A stretch of 17,934 bases of DNA, from the NCBI GenBank assembly GCA_023230485.1, contig JALNXG010000073.1:1-17934 (forward strand), read 5' to 3'. The translations under genes and the position numbers were made by a program. Below, piece after piece: positions 7,973 to 15,774 of this stretch (position 1 is its first letter; every line of letters begins with the position of its first letter). Below the pieces are notes generated by a model. It made no database searches, had not been told where the DNA came from, and worked only from the letters and a program-made list of their open reading frames with translations. This stretch comes from Melioribacteraceae bacterium (GTDB taxonomy: Bacteria > Bacteroidota > Ignavibacteria > Ignavibacteriales > Melioribacteraceae).

Positions 7973-9736
7973 ATGAAACAGGGTCAAATATTATATACAA
8001 ATAAGGCACGGTGTAAAGATTGTTATCGCTGTCTCAGAAACTGTCCTGTTGATGCTATCAGCATGAGGGATGGGCAGGCTTATGTCGAAATTGAAAAATG
8101 TATTCTCTGCGGCACTTGCATTAAAGAGTGCCCGCAGGAAGCTAAACAGTTTCGCCGTGATATCGATAGAGTTAAGTTTTATATAAGAGAAGGAGAGAAT
8201 ATAGCCGTATCCCTTGCTCCTTCTTTCCCTGCAATATTTGAAGCTTGGGAGGTGGAAAGAATCCCGACTTTATTAAGGAAGCTTGGTTTTTCTTATATCG
8301 CTGAAACTGCCGAAGCCGCTTATTTTGTAGCAAAAGAAACTTCTAAAGTATTTGCTGAAAATAAAAACGGTCTTTGTATTGGCACTTCTTGTCCATCGTT
8401 CGTTCAGTATATAGAAAAATATAATCCCGAATTAGTAAAAGATTTAGTGCCTATTGTTTCTCCAATGATAGCACATGCAAAAAGATTAAAATCGAAACTT
8501 GGAAAAGATACAAAAGTAGTTTTTGTTGGTCCTTGTCTTGCCAAAAAACATGAAGCAGAAAGAGAAGAATATAAAGGTTTCGTTGATACTGTTCTTACAT
8601 TCACCGAACTACTCGAATGGATCGAAGAAGAAAAGATAGATTTCCGACTTTTAGAGCCGGGAGATTTTGATGAAGCTGCCTCCAAAGATGCTCGCCTTTA
8701 TGCACTCTCGGGTGGAATGGCTAAGACTGCAGAATTAGAAACCGATAATCTTAATTTATCTGTTTATTCAGTAAGCGGTTTTGAAAGAATTGATGATGCC
8801 ATTCGTTCATTTCAATTTACAAAGGATAAGATTTTTGTTGAACCCCTTGTTTGTTCATCGGGATGTATTAATGGTCCCGGACTTCCTAATACTAAATTTA
8901 CTTTCTCTCGTAAGGAAAGTGTGATTAATTATGCTAAGAATAAGTTAGATACTTCTGAATTTATACCCGAACAAGTTGTTAATCTAAAGACATCGTTTAA
9001 TAATAATTTAGCTATAATCAACCGGGACTATTCCGATGAACAGATACGTCAAATTTTTGAGCAGACTGGCAAAGCAAATCCCGAAGATCAATTAAATTGC
9101 CAGGCATGCGGATACGATTCCTGCCTAGAAAATGCAAAGGCAATCCTGAATGGAATGGTAGAGATTGAATCGTGTATTCCATTTATGAAGCGTCTTGCAG
9201 AGCAGAGAACAGATAAAGTAATTGATACATCGCCAAATGGTATTGTTGTTCTTAATAAAGAATTAGAAATTATTCACATGAATCCCGCGTTCAAAAAATT
9301 CTTTATGTGTAATAATTCTGTTATCAATAAAAGAATCTCTTACTTAATGGACCCCGAACCATTTATTAAGTTAAGGGAAAGTGATGAAGAGAAGATCGAA
9401 ATCAATACTACTCATACAAATTATAATTTAGTCTGCCGCCAGATAATCTATAAGCTAAAGGATGAAGAACAGATCGTAGGAATATTTGTGGATATCACTA
9501 AAAATCTTGCAGATGTAGAAAAATTGGATTCACTTCGTAAAAAAACAATCATGCAGGCGGAGGAACTTTTAGAGCATCAAATTACTATGGCGCAGCAGCT
9601 TGCGAAACTTCTCGGTGAAAGCACCGCTAAAGGTGAAGAGCTTGTGGAGAATCTTGTTAAACTTACCGACGATGAGAAATATAAAAACGCCGGCAAAAAG
9701 AATAGTTGGAAATGGGATACATCCACACAGAAATAA
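7973..9736 (+). CDS. hydS: Putative sensory [FeFe] hydrogenase with PAS domain (HydS, group C-like)
   Basis: 587 residues from ATG 7973, 10 bases after hydA, without a clear ribosome-binding site. Order: two [4Fe-4S] ferredoxin clusters (C14-C24, C43-C53); an H-cluster-like domain with altered signatures, GTSCPSF (137-143), GPCLAKKHE (186-194) and EPLVCSSGC (290-298); a further four-Cys Fe-S site (C376, C379, C384, C401); a PAS domain (about 414-515); and a helical tail with MAQQLAKLLGEST. The four cysteines expected to hold the H-cluster remain (C140, C188, C294, C298), but the second Cys of TSCCP, used for proton transfer in catalytic enzymes, is missing and the Met of the third signature is Leu. 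The small-subunit segment is absent. This is the layout of sensory hydrogenases, thought to report H2 or redox state rather than turn over. Overlap with the following phosphatase gene suggests that it is the partner. Confidence 0.88.
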   Translation: MKQGQILYTNKARCKDCYRCLRNCPVDAISMRDGQAYVEIEKCILCGTCIKECPQEAKQFRRDIDRVKFYIREGENIAVSLAPSFPAIFEAWEVERIPTLLRKLGFSYIAETAEAAYFVAKETSKVFAENKNGLCIGTSCPSFVQYIEKYNPELVKDLVPIVSPMIAHAKRLKSKLGKDTKVVFVGPCLAKKHEAEREEYKGFVDTVLTFTELLEWIEEEKIDFRLLEPGDFDEAASKDARLYALSGGMAKTAELETDNLNLSVYSVSGFERIDDAIRSFQFTKDKIFVEPLVCSSGCINGPGLPNTKFTFSRKESVINYAKNKLDTSEFIPEQVVNLKTSFNNNLAIINRDYSDEQIRQIFEQTGKANPEDQLNCQACGYDSCLENAKAILNGMVEIESCIPFMKRLAEQRTDKVIDTSPNGIVVLNKELEIIHMNPAFKKFFMCNNSVINKRISYLMDPEPFIKLRESDEEKIEINTTHTNYNLVCRQIIYKLKDEEQIVGIFVDITKNLADVEKLDSLRKKTIMQAEELLEHQITMAQQLAKLLGESTAKGEELVENLVKLTDDEKYKNAGKKNSWKWDTSTQK

Positions 9737-10860
9737 TTACTGAACAGGTTTCCAAAAAAATCAATAAACCCAATGGAGACGTTACCGGAAATTATAGAGA
9801 TAATACATCTACTATTCATTTCCTCTGCGATGGTGTTGGCTCCGGTCTTAAAGCTAATCTCGCGGCTACAATGACAGTATCAAGAATGAAAGAAATGATT
9901 GCTTCGGGATTTACACTTAGGCAGACTTTCGGTTCTGTAATTAAAACAATGGAAGATGCACGAGCCAAAGACCTTCCTTGCGCTTTTTTTTCTTCTATCA
10001 GAATTCTAAATGATGGAGTTGCTTCCGTTTTTACTTATGATATGCCTGAACCAATATTCGTTGCAAAAAGATATTCAGCATTAATGAAAGGAATGACTCA
10101 CCAATTTGGAGATGGTATTGTAAGCGAATGGAATTGCTCGCTTGCTATCGGCGAAGGTCTTTTATTAATGAGCGATGGTATCACTCAAGCCGGACTTGGA
10201 AAAGGTCTTCCTTATGGCTGGGGAAGTGAGAATGTAAATAAATTTGTTAATGATGCTCTTAAGAATGGTGCAAGAACTACCGAACTTCCTAAGTTAATAA
10301 TTGATGAAGCTCTCCGCTATTGGCATAATGAACCGGGAGATGATTTGACTGTCTCTTTCGTACATTGTCGGAAAGGTCGTGTAGTAAATCTTTTTAGCGG
10401 TCCGCCTGCTAATCAAGATGATGATTTTAATTTAGTCTCCAGATTTCTTGCTAATGATGGTCTTAAAATTGTGTGCGGTGCTACTACAGCTAAGATTACG
10501 GCAAAAGTGCTTAATAAAGAATTTGAGATTAACCCAAGTTTTAATAGTATGATCGCTCCTCCCGATTATTCAATCGAAGGGATTGATTTAGTTACTGAAG
10601 GTGCTATTACTCTTAATCAACTCTATAACGTATGGGACGAAAATTTTTCTAAGTTTGAAAAAAATAGCCCTGTTACTGAACTTTACTCAATGCTTAATGG
10701 TGCCGATAAAATTAATATCTTTCTTGGTAAGTCGGTTAATCCGGCTAGCGATGATATTAGTTTCGTTCAAAGCGGCATACTTACTCGTCAAAGGATTATC
10801 CCTCTTATAATAAATCGACTTAAAGAAGATGGAAAATTAGTAAACGTAATCGAATTATAA
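9712..10860 (+). CDS. SpoIIE/PP2C-type phosphatase partner of sensory hydrogenase
   Basis: 382 residues from ATG 9712; a TTG two codons earlier (9706) is an alternative. The start lies inside hydS, overlapping it by 25 bases, so translation is probably coupled. Residues 1-220 form a PP2C-type Ser/Thr phosphatase domain with metal-binding acids in LCDGVGSG (D40), LMSDGITQAG (D155) and GDDLTV (D210, D211). Residues 225-382 form a second region starting GPPANQDDD that I cannot assign to a named domain, with PPDYSIEGIDLVTEGAITL near 283-301. There is no transmembrane helix or sensor domain, so the input must come from a partner, most simply HydS. SpoIIE-type enzymes usually dephosphorylate anti-anti-sigma proteins, but none is encoded here, so the substrate is open. 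Confidence 0.82.
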   Translation: MGYIHTEIITEQVSKKINKPNGDVTGNYRDNTSTIHFLCDGVGSGLKANLAATMTVSRMKEMIASGFTLRQTFGSVIKTMEDARAKDLPCAFFSSIRILNDGVASVFTYDMPEPIFVAKRYSALMKGMTHQFGDGIVSEWNCSLAIGEGLLLMSDGITQAGLGKGLPYGWGSENVNKFVNDALKNGARTTELPKLIIDEALRYWHNEPGDDLTVSFVHCRKGRVVNLFSGPPANQDDDFNLVSRFLANDGLKIVCGATTAKITAKVLNKEFEINPSFNSMIAPPDYSIEGIDLVTEGAITLNQLYNVWDENFSKFEKNSPVTELYSMLNGADKINIFLGKSVNPASDDISFVQSGILTRQRIIPLIINRLKEDGKLVNVIEL

Positions 10861-10940
10861 TCCCATTCCGATTAATCAAACTTCTTTTTTAAAGTATCAA
10901 GACTTATTCGTATTTTTAAACTATTCAATCAGGAAAGAAA

Positions 10941-13097
10941 ATGAAATTTTTTAATTATATAATATTATTTATTATGTTTTCGGCTATGATAAACGCACAA
11001 ACAAATCCACAGACAATCAATTCCCCAAATGGTAATTTGGAATTAATTTTCAATCTTAATTCTAATGGAGCTCCTAATTATCACCTCACTTATAAAAATA
11101 AAGATGTAATTAAAGAGAGTGCTCTTGGTCTAATACTTAAAGAGGGTGGCGATATGTCCTCCCATTTTGAAATCGATAAAAGCGAAACAAAACCTGTTGA
11201 TAATTCTTGGACCCCCGTTTGGGGAGAAGTAAAATCGGTTAGAAATAATTATAATGAACTTGCTGTTACATTAATACAGAAAGAACATTCTAATAGAACT
11301 TTAATTATCCGTCTCCGTTTGTTTGATGATGGACTTGGATTCAGATATGAATTTCCAAATCAGCCAACACTTTCATATTTTATTCTTAGTGATGAAGTTA
11401 CAGAATTTGCCTTAGCCGGCGATCATAAAACATTTTGGATCCCCGGCGATTATGATACTAATGAATATTATTACACCACATCAAAAATGACTGAAGTGGA
11501 CGCCTCTATTTCCAAAGAGATGATTGAAGTAAGTACCCGTCATTTTGTTTCTCCTAATTTAGTTCAGACTCCTTTGATGATGAAGACGGATAGCGGTCTT
11601 TATATTAATATACATGAAGCCGCATTAGTCGATTATCCTGCAATGAATCTTATGATTAATAAAGAAAATTTTAAGCTCACTTCTCATTTAGTTCCAGATC
11701 CAGTCGGTAATAAAGCTTATCTTCAAACTCCTTGTACTTCACCTTGGCGGACAGTTATTGTAAGTGATAAAGCAACCGAAATACTTGCATCAAAATTAAT
11801 TCTTAATCTTAACGAGCCGACTAATTACGAAGATGTAAGCTGGATTAAACCGATGAAATTTATGGGTATCTGGTGGGAAATGCATACAGGCACACATACA
11901 TGGAACTATGGCGATCATCCTAATATTAAGTTAGAGGGATTCAATTGGTCGAGTGTAACTCCAAATGGAAGACATGGGGCAACTACCGAACGAGCAAAAG
12001 AGTATATCGAGTTCGCTTCTAAAAATGGTATCGAAGGCTTGCTTATCGAAGGTTGGAATGTCGGTTGGGAAGATTGGTTTGGTGCTTGGAAAGAAGAGGT
12101 TTTCGATTTCGTTACTCCTTATCCCGATTTTAATTTGGAAGAAGTCGCGAGTTATGCTAAAGAAAAAAAAGTTCAATTAATTATGCATCATGAAACTTCC
12201 GGCTCAGTTACTAATTACGAAAGAAGAATGGAAGATGCTTATGAACTAATGAATAAATATGGTTATAATGCCCTAAAGACTGGTTATGTCGGAAGAATTA
12301 TTCCACGTGGTGAGTATCATGATGGTCAATGGATGGTCAATCATTATGTAAGAGTTGCTAAAAAAACTGCTGAATATAAAATCATGCTTGATGCTCATGA
12401 GCCTGTAAGACCGACCGGACTTCATCGCACTTATCCAAATTGGTTAGCATGCGAAGCCGCAAGAGGAAATGAATTCAATGCTTGGTCTATTGGTAATAAA
12501 CCGGAGCATGAAACAATTCTTCCTTTTACTCGATTGATGGGTGGACCAATGGATTATACTCCGGGTATCTTTGAAGTTAAAATGAGTCATTATTTTCCTG
12601 AAAAAACTTTTCAAGTACATACAACTTTAACAAAACAATTAGCTCTTTATATAACGATGTATAGCCCGATTCAAATGGCGGCTGATTATCCTGAAAATTA
12701 TGAAAAATATGCTGATGCTTTTCAATTCATAAAAGATGTTGCTGTAGATTGGGATGATACCAAAATATTAGAAGCTGAACCGGGCGATTATTTAACGATT
12801 GCTCGCAAAGCAAAAGGTAAGGAAGATTGGTTTATAGGTGCTATCACTGATGAAAATGCCAGAACCGCCGAAATTAATTTCAATTTCCTTGAAAAAGATA
12901 AAAAATTTCTTGCTTCTATCTATATGGATTCCGATAATGCGGACTGGGAAAATAATCCAATGTCTTATAAAATTGAAAAATATGTGGTTGATGCAAAATC
13001 TATAGCAAAAATTAAATTAGCCAATGGTGGCGGAGCGGCTATTTCGCTTTTTCCGGCTTCCAATAAAGACTTAAAAGAATATAAAATGTTTAAATAA
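10941..13097 (+). CDS. Secreted glycoside hydrolase family 97 (inverting, SusB-like alpha-glucosidase)
   Basis: 718 residues from ATG 10941 with AGGAAAG upstream. Residues 1-19 are a signal peptide (ending INA before QTNPQ). An N-terminal beta-sandwich (about 22-290, beginning SPNGNLELIF) is followed by the catalytic barrel (about 300-570) and a C-terminal beta domain. Four acidic residues align by spacing with those of the Bacteroides enzyme SusB: E418 in MHHETSG, E487 in DAHEPVRP, E505 in CEAARG and E511 in GNEFN (spacings 69, 18 and 6, equal to SusB E439/E508/E526/E532). E226 in IHEAAL fits the remaining calcium ligand. The Glu set predicts the inverting alpha-glucosidase branch rather than the retaining alpha-galactosidase branch. 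It probably acts in the periplasm on starch-derived oligosaccharides. No SusC/D partners are adjacent, and it separates the hydrogenase operon from the regulators. Confidence 0.92.
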   Translation: MKFFNYIILFIMFSAMINAQTNPQTINSPNGNLELIFNLNSNGAPNYHLTYKNKDVIKESALGLILKEGGDMSSHFEIDKSETKPVDNSWTPVWGEVKSVRNNYNELAVTLIQKEHSNRTLIIRLRLFDDGLGFRYEFPNQPTLSYFILSDEVTEFALAGDHKTFWIPGDYDTNEYYYTTSKMTEVDASISKEMIEVSTRHFVSPNLVQTPLMMKTDSGLYINIHEAALVDYPAMNLMINKENFKLTSHLVPDPVGNKAYLQTPCTSPWRTVIVSDKATEILASKLILNLNEPTNYEDVSWIKPMKFMGIWWEMHTGTHTWNYGDHPNIKLEGFNWSSVTPNGRHGATTERAKEYIEFASKNGIEGLLIEGWNVGWEDWFGAWKEEVFDFVTPYPDFNLEEVASYAKEKKVQLIMHHETSGSVTNYERRMEDAYELMNKYGYNALKTGYVGRIIPRGEYHDGQWMVNHYVRVAKKTAEYKIMLDAHEPVRPTGLHRTYPNWLACEAARGNEFNAWSIGNKPEHETILPFTRLMGGPMDYTPGIFEVKMSHYFPEKTFQVHTTLTKQLALYITMYSPIQMAADYPENYEKYADAFQFIKDVAVDWDDTKILEAEPGDYLTIARKAKGKEDWFIGAITDENARTAEINFNFLEKDKKFLASIYMDSDNADWENNPMSYKIEKYVVDAKSIAKIKLANGGGAAISLFPASNKDLKEYKMFK

Positions 13098-13102
13098 AAG
13101 TA

Positions 13103-13125
13103 GTAGCTTTATATACATAAACTAC
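13103..13125. repeat. Bulged hairpin between GH97 and kinase genes
   Basis: GTAG-C-TTTAT (13103-13112) pairs with ATAAACTAC (13117-13125), nine base pairs with one bulged C and an ATAC loop. It begins five bases after the GH97 stop and ends about 30 bases before the kinase start. There is no T run behind it, so it is at best a weak terminator; it could instead be an operator for the kinase-regulator unit. Confidence 0.25.
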
Positions 13126-13156
13126 ATGATTATAAATTTAGAGACCTATTTAAGAA

Positions 13157-13852
13157 ATGGAAGATTTTGTTCAAAATAATAAGTTGATTTTATTAGGAAA
13201 GCTTACAGCTGGACTTCTTCATGAAATTAGAAATCCACTTACAGCAATCAAATTAAATCTCGATTATATGAAAATGTATGAGAGTGATTTATCCGAAGAG
13301 ATGTCAGATTCAATAGCATCATCTCTCGAAGCTTTTGATAGAGTGAATTATATTATTTCTGATTTATTGGATTTTACTCGTAAATCAATGGAGCCGGCTA
13401 AGGTTACCGATATTAATGATATAACTTCTCGATCAATTGATATCCTGCATGTCAATGCTGATAAAAAAAATATTGTATTTGTAACTGAATTAGAAAAGGA
13501 ACTTCCGCATATATTCCTAAATGAAAATAAGATTCTTCAAGTATTTTTGAATCTTATAAATAATGCGATTGAAGCTTCAGTAGAAAAAAGTAAAATATTT
13601 ATTAGAACATCGAATCTTTCTCAAAATGGTACTATATCTCTTCATTGGGAAGTAGAAGATTTTGGATGTGGAATTAAAGAATGTGATAGACAAAAAATAT
13701 TAGACGGCTTTTTTACAAGCAAACAAACTGGAAGTGGAATCGGCTTGACCGTTTGTAAAAGATTGCTTGATGAAGTCGGTGCTGAATTTGGATTCGATTC
13801 CAAAGTCGGTCAAGGTTCAAAATTTTTTATTAATTTTAATAAATCTAATTAA
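13157..13852 (+). CDS. Soluble histidine kinase without sensor domain
   Basis: 231 residues from ATG 13157; an in-frame TAA at 13151-13153 rules out a longer protein. It consists only of the dimerisation/phosphoacceptor helices (GKLTAGLLHEIRNPLTAIK, H22) and the ATPase domain: N-box FLNLINNAIEA (N136), G1 box EDFGCGI (D168-G172) and G2 box TGSGIGL (191-197). The H-box HEIRNPL is of the NtrB/AtoS type that usually pairs with sigma-54 activators. There is no PAS, GAF or membrane segment, so the signal must come through a partner or through the first 12 residues. It ends 11 bases before the response regulator gene, forming a two-gene unit. Ribosome binding is not obvious from the sequence (TTTAAGAA). 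Confidence 0.88.
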   Translation: MEDFVQNNKLILLGKLTAGLLHEIRNPLTAIKLNLDYMKMYESDLSEEMSDSIASSLEAFDRVNYIISDLLDFTRKSMEPAKVTDINDITSRSIDILHVNADKKNIVFVTELEKELPHIFLNENKILQVFLNLINNAIEASVEKSKIFIRTSNLSQNGTISLHWEVEDFGCGIKECDRQKILDGFFTSKQTGSGIGLTVCKRLLDEVGAEFGFDSKVGQGSKFFINFNKSN

Positions 13853-13863
13853 GTGGATACAGA

Positions 13864-15255
13864 ATGCAATACAAGATATTGATTATAGATGATGATGATT
13901 TAGTTGCTTCTTCATTAAAAAAAGTTTTAGTTAAATTAAATTATGAAGTACTAACCTGCCTTGATGCCGGAGAAACTCAAAAAGTTGTAAATGAGTTCCA
14001 ACCTGAGGTGGTTCTATTAGATATCTATCTTACTACACATAACGGAATTGATATACTCAGACTTATTAAAAAATTAAATCCCGATATCCCAGTAGTAATG
14101 ATTACAGGATATGCTGACGTGAAAATTGCTGTAACGTCAATTAAAGCAGGTGCATTTGATTTTCTCCTAAAGCCAATAGATATAGAACAACTATCATTAA
14201 TTCTTACTAAAGCCACAGAAAATATTCGTCTTCGTAATGAAGTTAGCCGATTAAATCTAATTCTCGTAGGAAACGAATTAACAAAAGAATTTTTTGGAAT
14301 CTCGACAAAGATTCAGAAGCTAATAAATGCAGTAGAAAAACTCGCAATGAGTGGTGATACCACAATTCTTCTCGAAGGTGAAACTGGAACCGGAAAAGAA
14401 GAATTTGCTAAATTTATTCATCAGCATAGTCCAAGAAAAAATGCTCCTTTTATTACAATAAACTGCGCCACAATCCCGCGAGACCTTGCTGAAAGCGAAC
14501 TTTTCGGACACGAGAAAGGTGCATTCACAGGTGCGGCTCAAAAAACAAAACTCGGTAAGTTTGAACTTGCAAACGGCGGCACACTTCTATTGGATGAAAT
14601 CGGCGAGCTTGGTCTCGATATGCAGGTAAAACTTCTAAGAGTATTACAAGAGCGAAAATTCTATCGTCTCGGCGGTGAAAAAGAAATAAGTGTAAACGTA
14701 AGAATACTAGCCGCAACAAATAGAAATCTCGAAGAAGAATCTAACGAAGGGCGTTTTAGACAAGATTTATACTATCGCTTAAACGTAGCCAAAATAAATA
14801 TACCTCCAATTCGTGAACGCAAAGATGATATTGCTTATATCGCATATTCATTTCTAAATGAATATTCCAAGAAATTCACGAAAACAATTACTGGATTCGA
14901 GCCCGCGGCATTGGAATTAGTAAAGAATTATTATTGGAAGGGGAATATACGTGAGCTTAGAAACGTAATGGAGCGAGTGGTTCTCCTTTGCGAAGAAAGT
15001 ACAATCAAAGAACATCATTTCGGATTCTTGCTCGATAGCAAAAGTGTTGATGATGTTTCGGGTGAGCATTTTATGCTTCAAGTCCCGCCAAAAGGCGTTA
15101 AAATCGATATTGTAATAAAAGAACTTATCCTAAAGACATTAAAAATAACAAATGGTAATCAGGTTCAGGCGGCTAAAATTCTTGGTCTATCCCGCTCAAA
15201 ACTCCGCTACCGTATGGAACAGCTAGGTATAGAAGTCAGCAAACAAGTTGGCTAA
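13864..15255 (+). CDS. NtrC-family sigma-54-dependent response regulator
   Basis: 463 residues from ATG 13864. The receiver domain (1-118) has the acid pocket DDDD (9-12), phosphoacceptor D53 in VVLLDIYL and K103 in LLKPID. The AAA+ domain has Walker A GETGTGKE (172-179), the sigma-54 contact loop GAFTGA (219-224) and Walker B LLLDEIGE (241-248), with the usual arginine-rich segment further on. The C-terminus (about 430-460) is a Fis-type helix-turn-helix (NQVQAAKILGLSRSKLRYRM). All motifs are intact, so it should be an active enhancer-binding protein. It is presumably phosphorylated by the kinase encoded just upstream. A -24/-12 promoter lies 155 bases downstream of its stop, which makes the short unit there its most obvious target. 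Confidence 0.95.
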   Translation: MQYKILIIDDDDLVASSLKKVLVKLNYEVLTCLDAGETQKVVNEFQPEVVLLDIYLTTHNGIDILRLIKKLNPDIPVVMITGYADVKIAVTSIKAGAFDFLLKPIDIEQLSLILTKATENIRLRNEVSRLNLILVGNELTKEFFGISTKIQKLINAVEKLAMSGDTTILLEGETGTGKEEFAKFIHQHSPRKNAPFITINCATIPRDLAESELFGHEKGAFTGAAQKTKLGKFELANGGTLLLDEIGELGLDMQVKLLRVLQERKFYRLGGEKEISVNVRILAATNRNLEEESNEGRFRQDLYYRLNVAKINIPPIRERKDDIAYIAYSFLNEYSKKFTKTITGFEPAALELVKNYYWKGNIRELRNVMERVVLLCEESTIKEHHFGFLLDSKSVDDVSGEHFMLQVPPKGVKIDIVIKELILKTLKITNGNQVQAAKILGLSRSKLRYRMEQLGIEVSKQVG

Positions 15256-15344
15256 TACTACTCATTAGTTATGTTTTAACCATTTCTATTAGCAAGTATA
15301 ATTAGCGTTGTACTTGTCTATATTCAGTTTTTATTAAAATTTAA

Positions 15345-15367
15345 CCCGTAACACTTACACGTTAGGG
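15345..15367 (+). promoter_or_regulatory. Candidate enhancer site (imperfect dyad) for the sigma-54 activator
   Basis: CCCGTAAC (15345-15352) and GTTAGGG (15361-15367) form an imperfect inverted repeat missing one base on the right. Its centre is about 80 bases upstream of the start expected from the -24/-12 promoter, a normal position for a site bound by an NtrC-type dimer. The match is imperfect, and a single site cannot be confirmed from one window. Confidence 0.28.
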
Positions 15368-15389
15368 CACTTTCTGCTTAACTATGCGT

Positions 15390-15408
15390 CTTATTATACG
15401 ATAATAAG
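15390..15408 (+). promoter_or_regulatory. Perfect dyad adjoining the -24 element
   Basis: CTTATTAT (15390-15397) and ATAATAAG (15401-15408) are perfect reverse complements around ACG. The dyad ends two bases before the -24 element of the sigma-54 promoter. A protein bound here would contact or block the polymerase, so it could be a repressor or architectural-protein site, or a second activator site. The arms are nearly all A/T, so chance is not excluded. Confidence 0.35.
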
Positions 15409-15409
15409 G

Positions 15410-15424
15410 TGGCATTAATTTTGC
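15410..15424 (+). promoter_or_regulatory. Sigma-54 (RpoN) -24/-12 promoter
   Basis: TGGCATTAATTTTGC matches the consensus TGGCAC-N5-TTGC at every core position except one, with the required 10 bases between GG (15411-15412) and GC (15423-15424). Transcription would start near 15436, about 16 bases before an ATG at 15452. It lies directly downstream of a sigma-54 activator gene and is the only well-formed -24/-12 element I found in the spacers of the window. Confidence 0.68.
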
Positions 15425-15451
15425 CCATTTAATATTAAAAGCGGCATTGAA

Positions 15452-15643
15452 ATGAATATAAGTGTAATCAAAGAAGATAACTTTAGAAGAATCTTGATAA
15501 GTGATTCTGAAGCGGCAGTTACAAGAGAAATCCTAGTAAAGGAAAATTCTACTGTCTTGAGCGATTTGAATAGCATTTTATATGTCGCTGTACGATTAAA
15601 ATTCCGTAGATGGATTAACAAAGGAAAAAAAATATTTATTTAA
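15452..15643 (+). CDS. Small protein of unknown function downstream of the sigma-54 promoter
   Basis: 63 codons from ATG 15452 to TAA 15641-15643. The product is mixed in its first two thirds and strongly basic at the end (KFRRWINKGKKIF), with no signal peptide or clear transmembrane helix. I recognise no family. In favour of a real gene are the -24/-12 promoter, whose predicted start is 16 bases upstream, and the strong terminator 37 bases after the stop. Against it are the lack of a Shine-Dalgarno sequence in the short leader and an antisense ORF over the same bases. The transcript of about 270 nt could also be a non-coding RNA, or the ORF could be a relic of a longer gene. Confidence 0.42.
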   Translation: MNISVIKEDNFRRILISDSEAAVTREILVKENSTVLSDLNSILYVAVRLKFRRWINKGKKIFI

Positions 15644-15679
15644 AATTAAAACCCTAAGCCCTCTAGACCAATCTAATAA

Positions 15680-15710
15680 AAAAGCCGTTTCAATGAAGCG
15701 GCTTTTCCTT
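15680..15710 (+). terminator. Strong intrinsic terminator after the small sigma-54 unit
   Basis: AAAAGCCGTTTC (15680-15691) pairs with GAAGCGGCTTTT (15695-15706) with a single G-T wobble and an AAT loop, followed by CCTTTTT. The stem is 12 bp with a GC-rich middle. An A run on the left allows activity in both directions. Confidence 0.8.
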
Positions 15711-15774
15711 TTTAAAAAATCTCTCGTCATAAAATACCTATGTATATTTATAAAAACCAGTGCCCTAATCTTAT

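Noticed and set aside
8160..8167. TATCGATA match inside hydS
   Set aside because: It encodes part of a normal protein segment (DIDR), stands alone without the 14-base period and is expected by chance.
15365..15377. Second -24/-12-like element GGGCACTTTCTGC
   Set aside because: The distance between GG and GC is eight or nine bases, not ten, so it cannot be a proper sigma-54 promoter.
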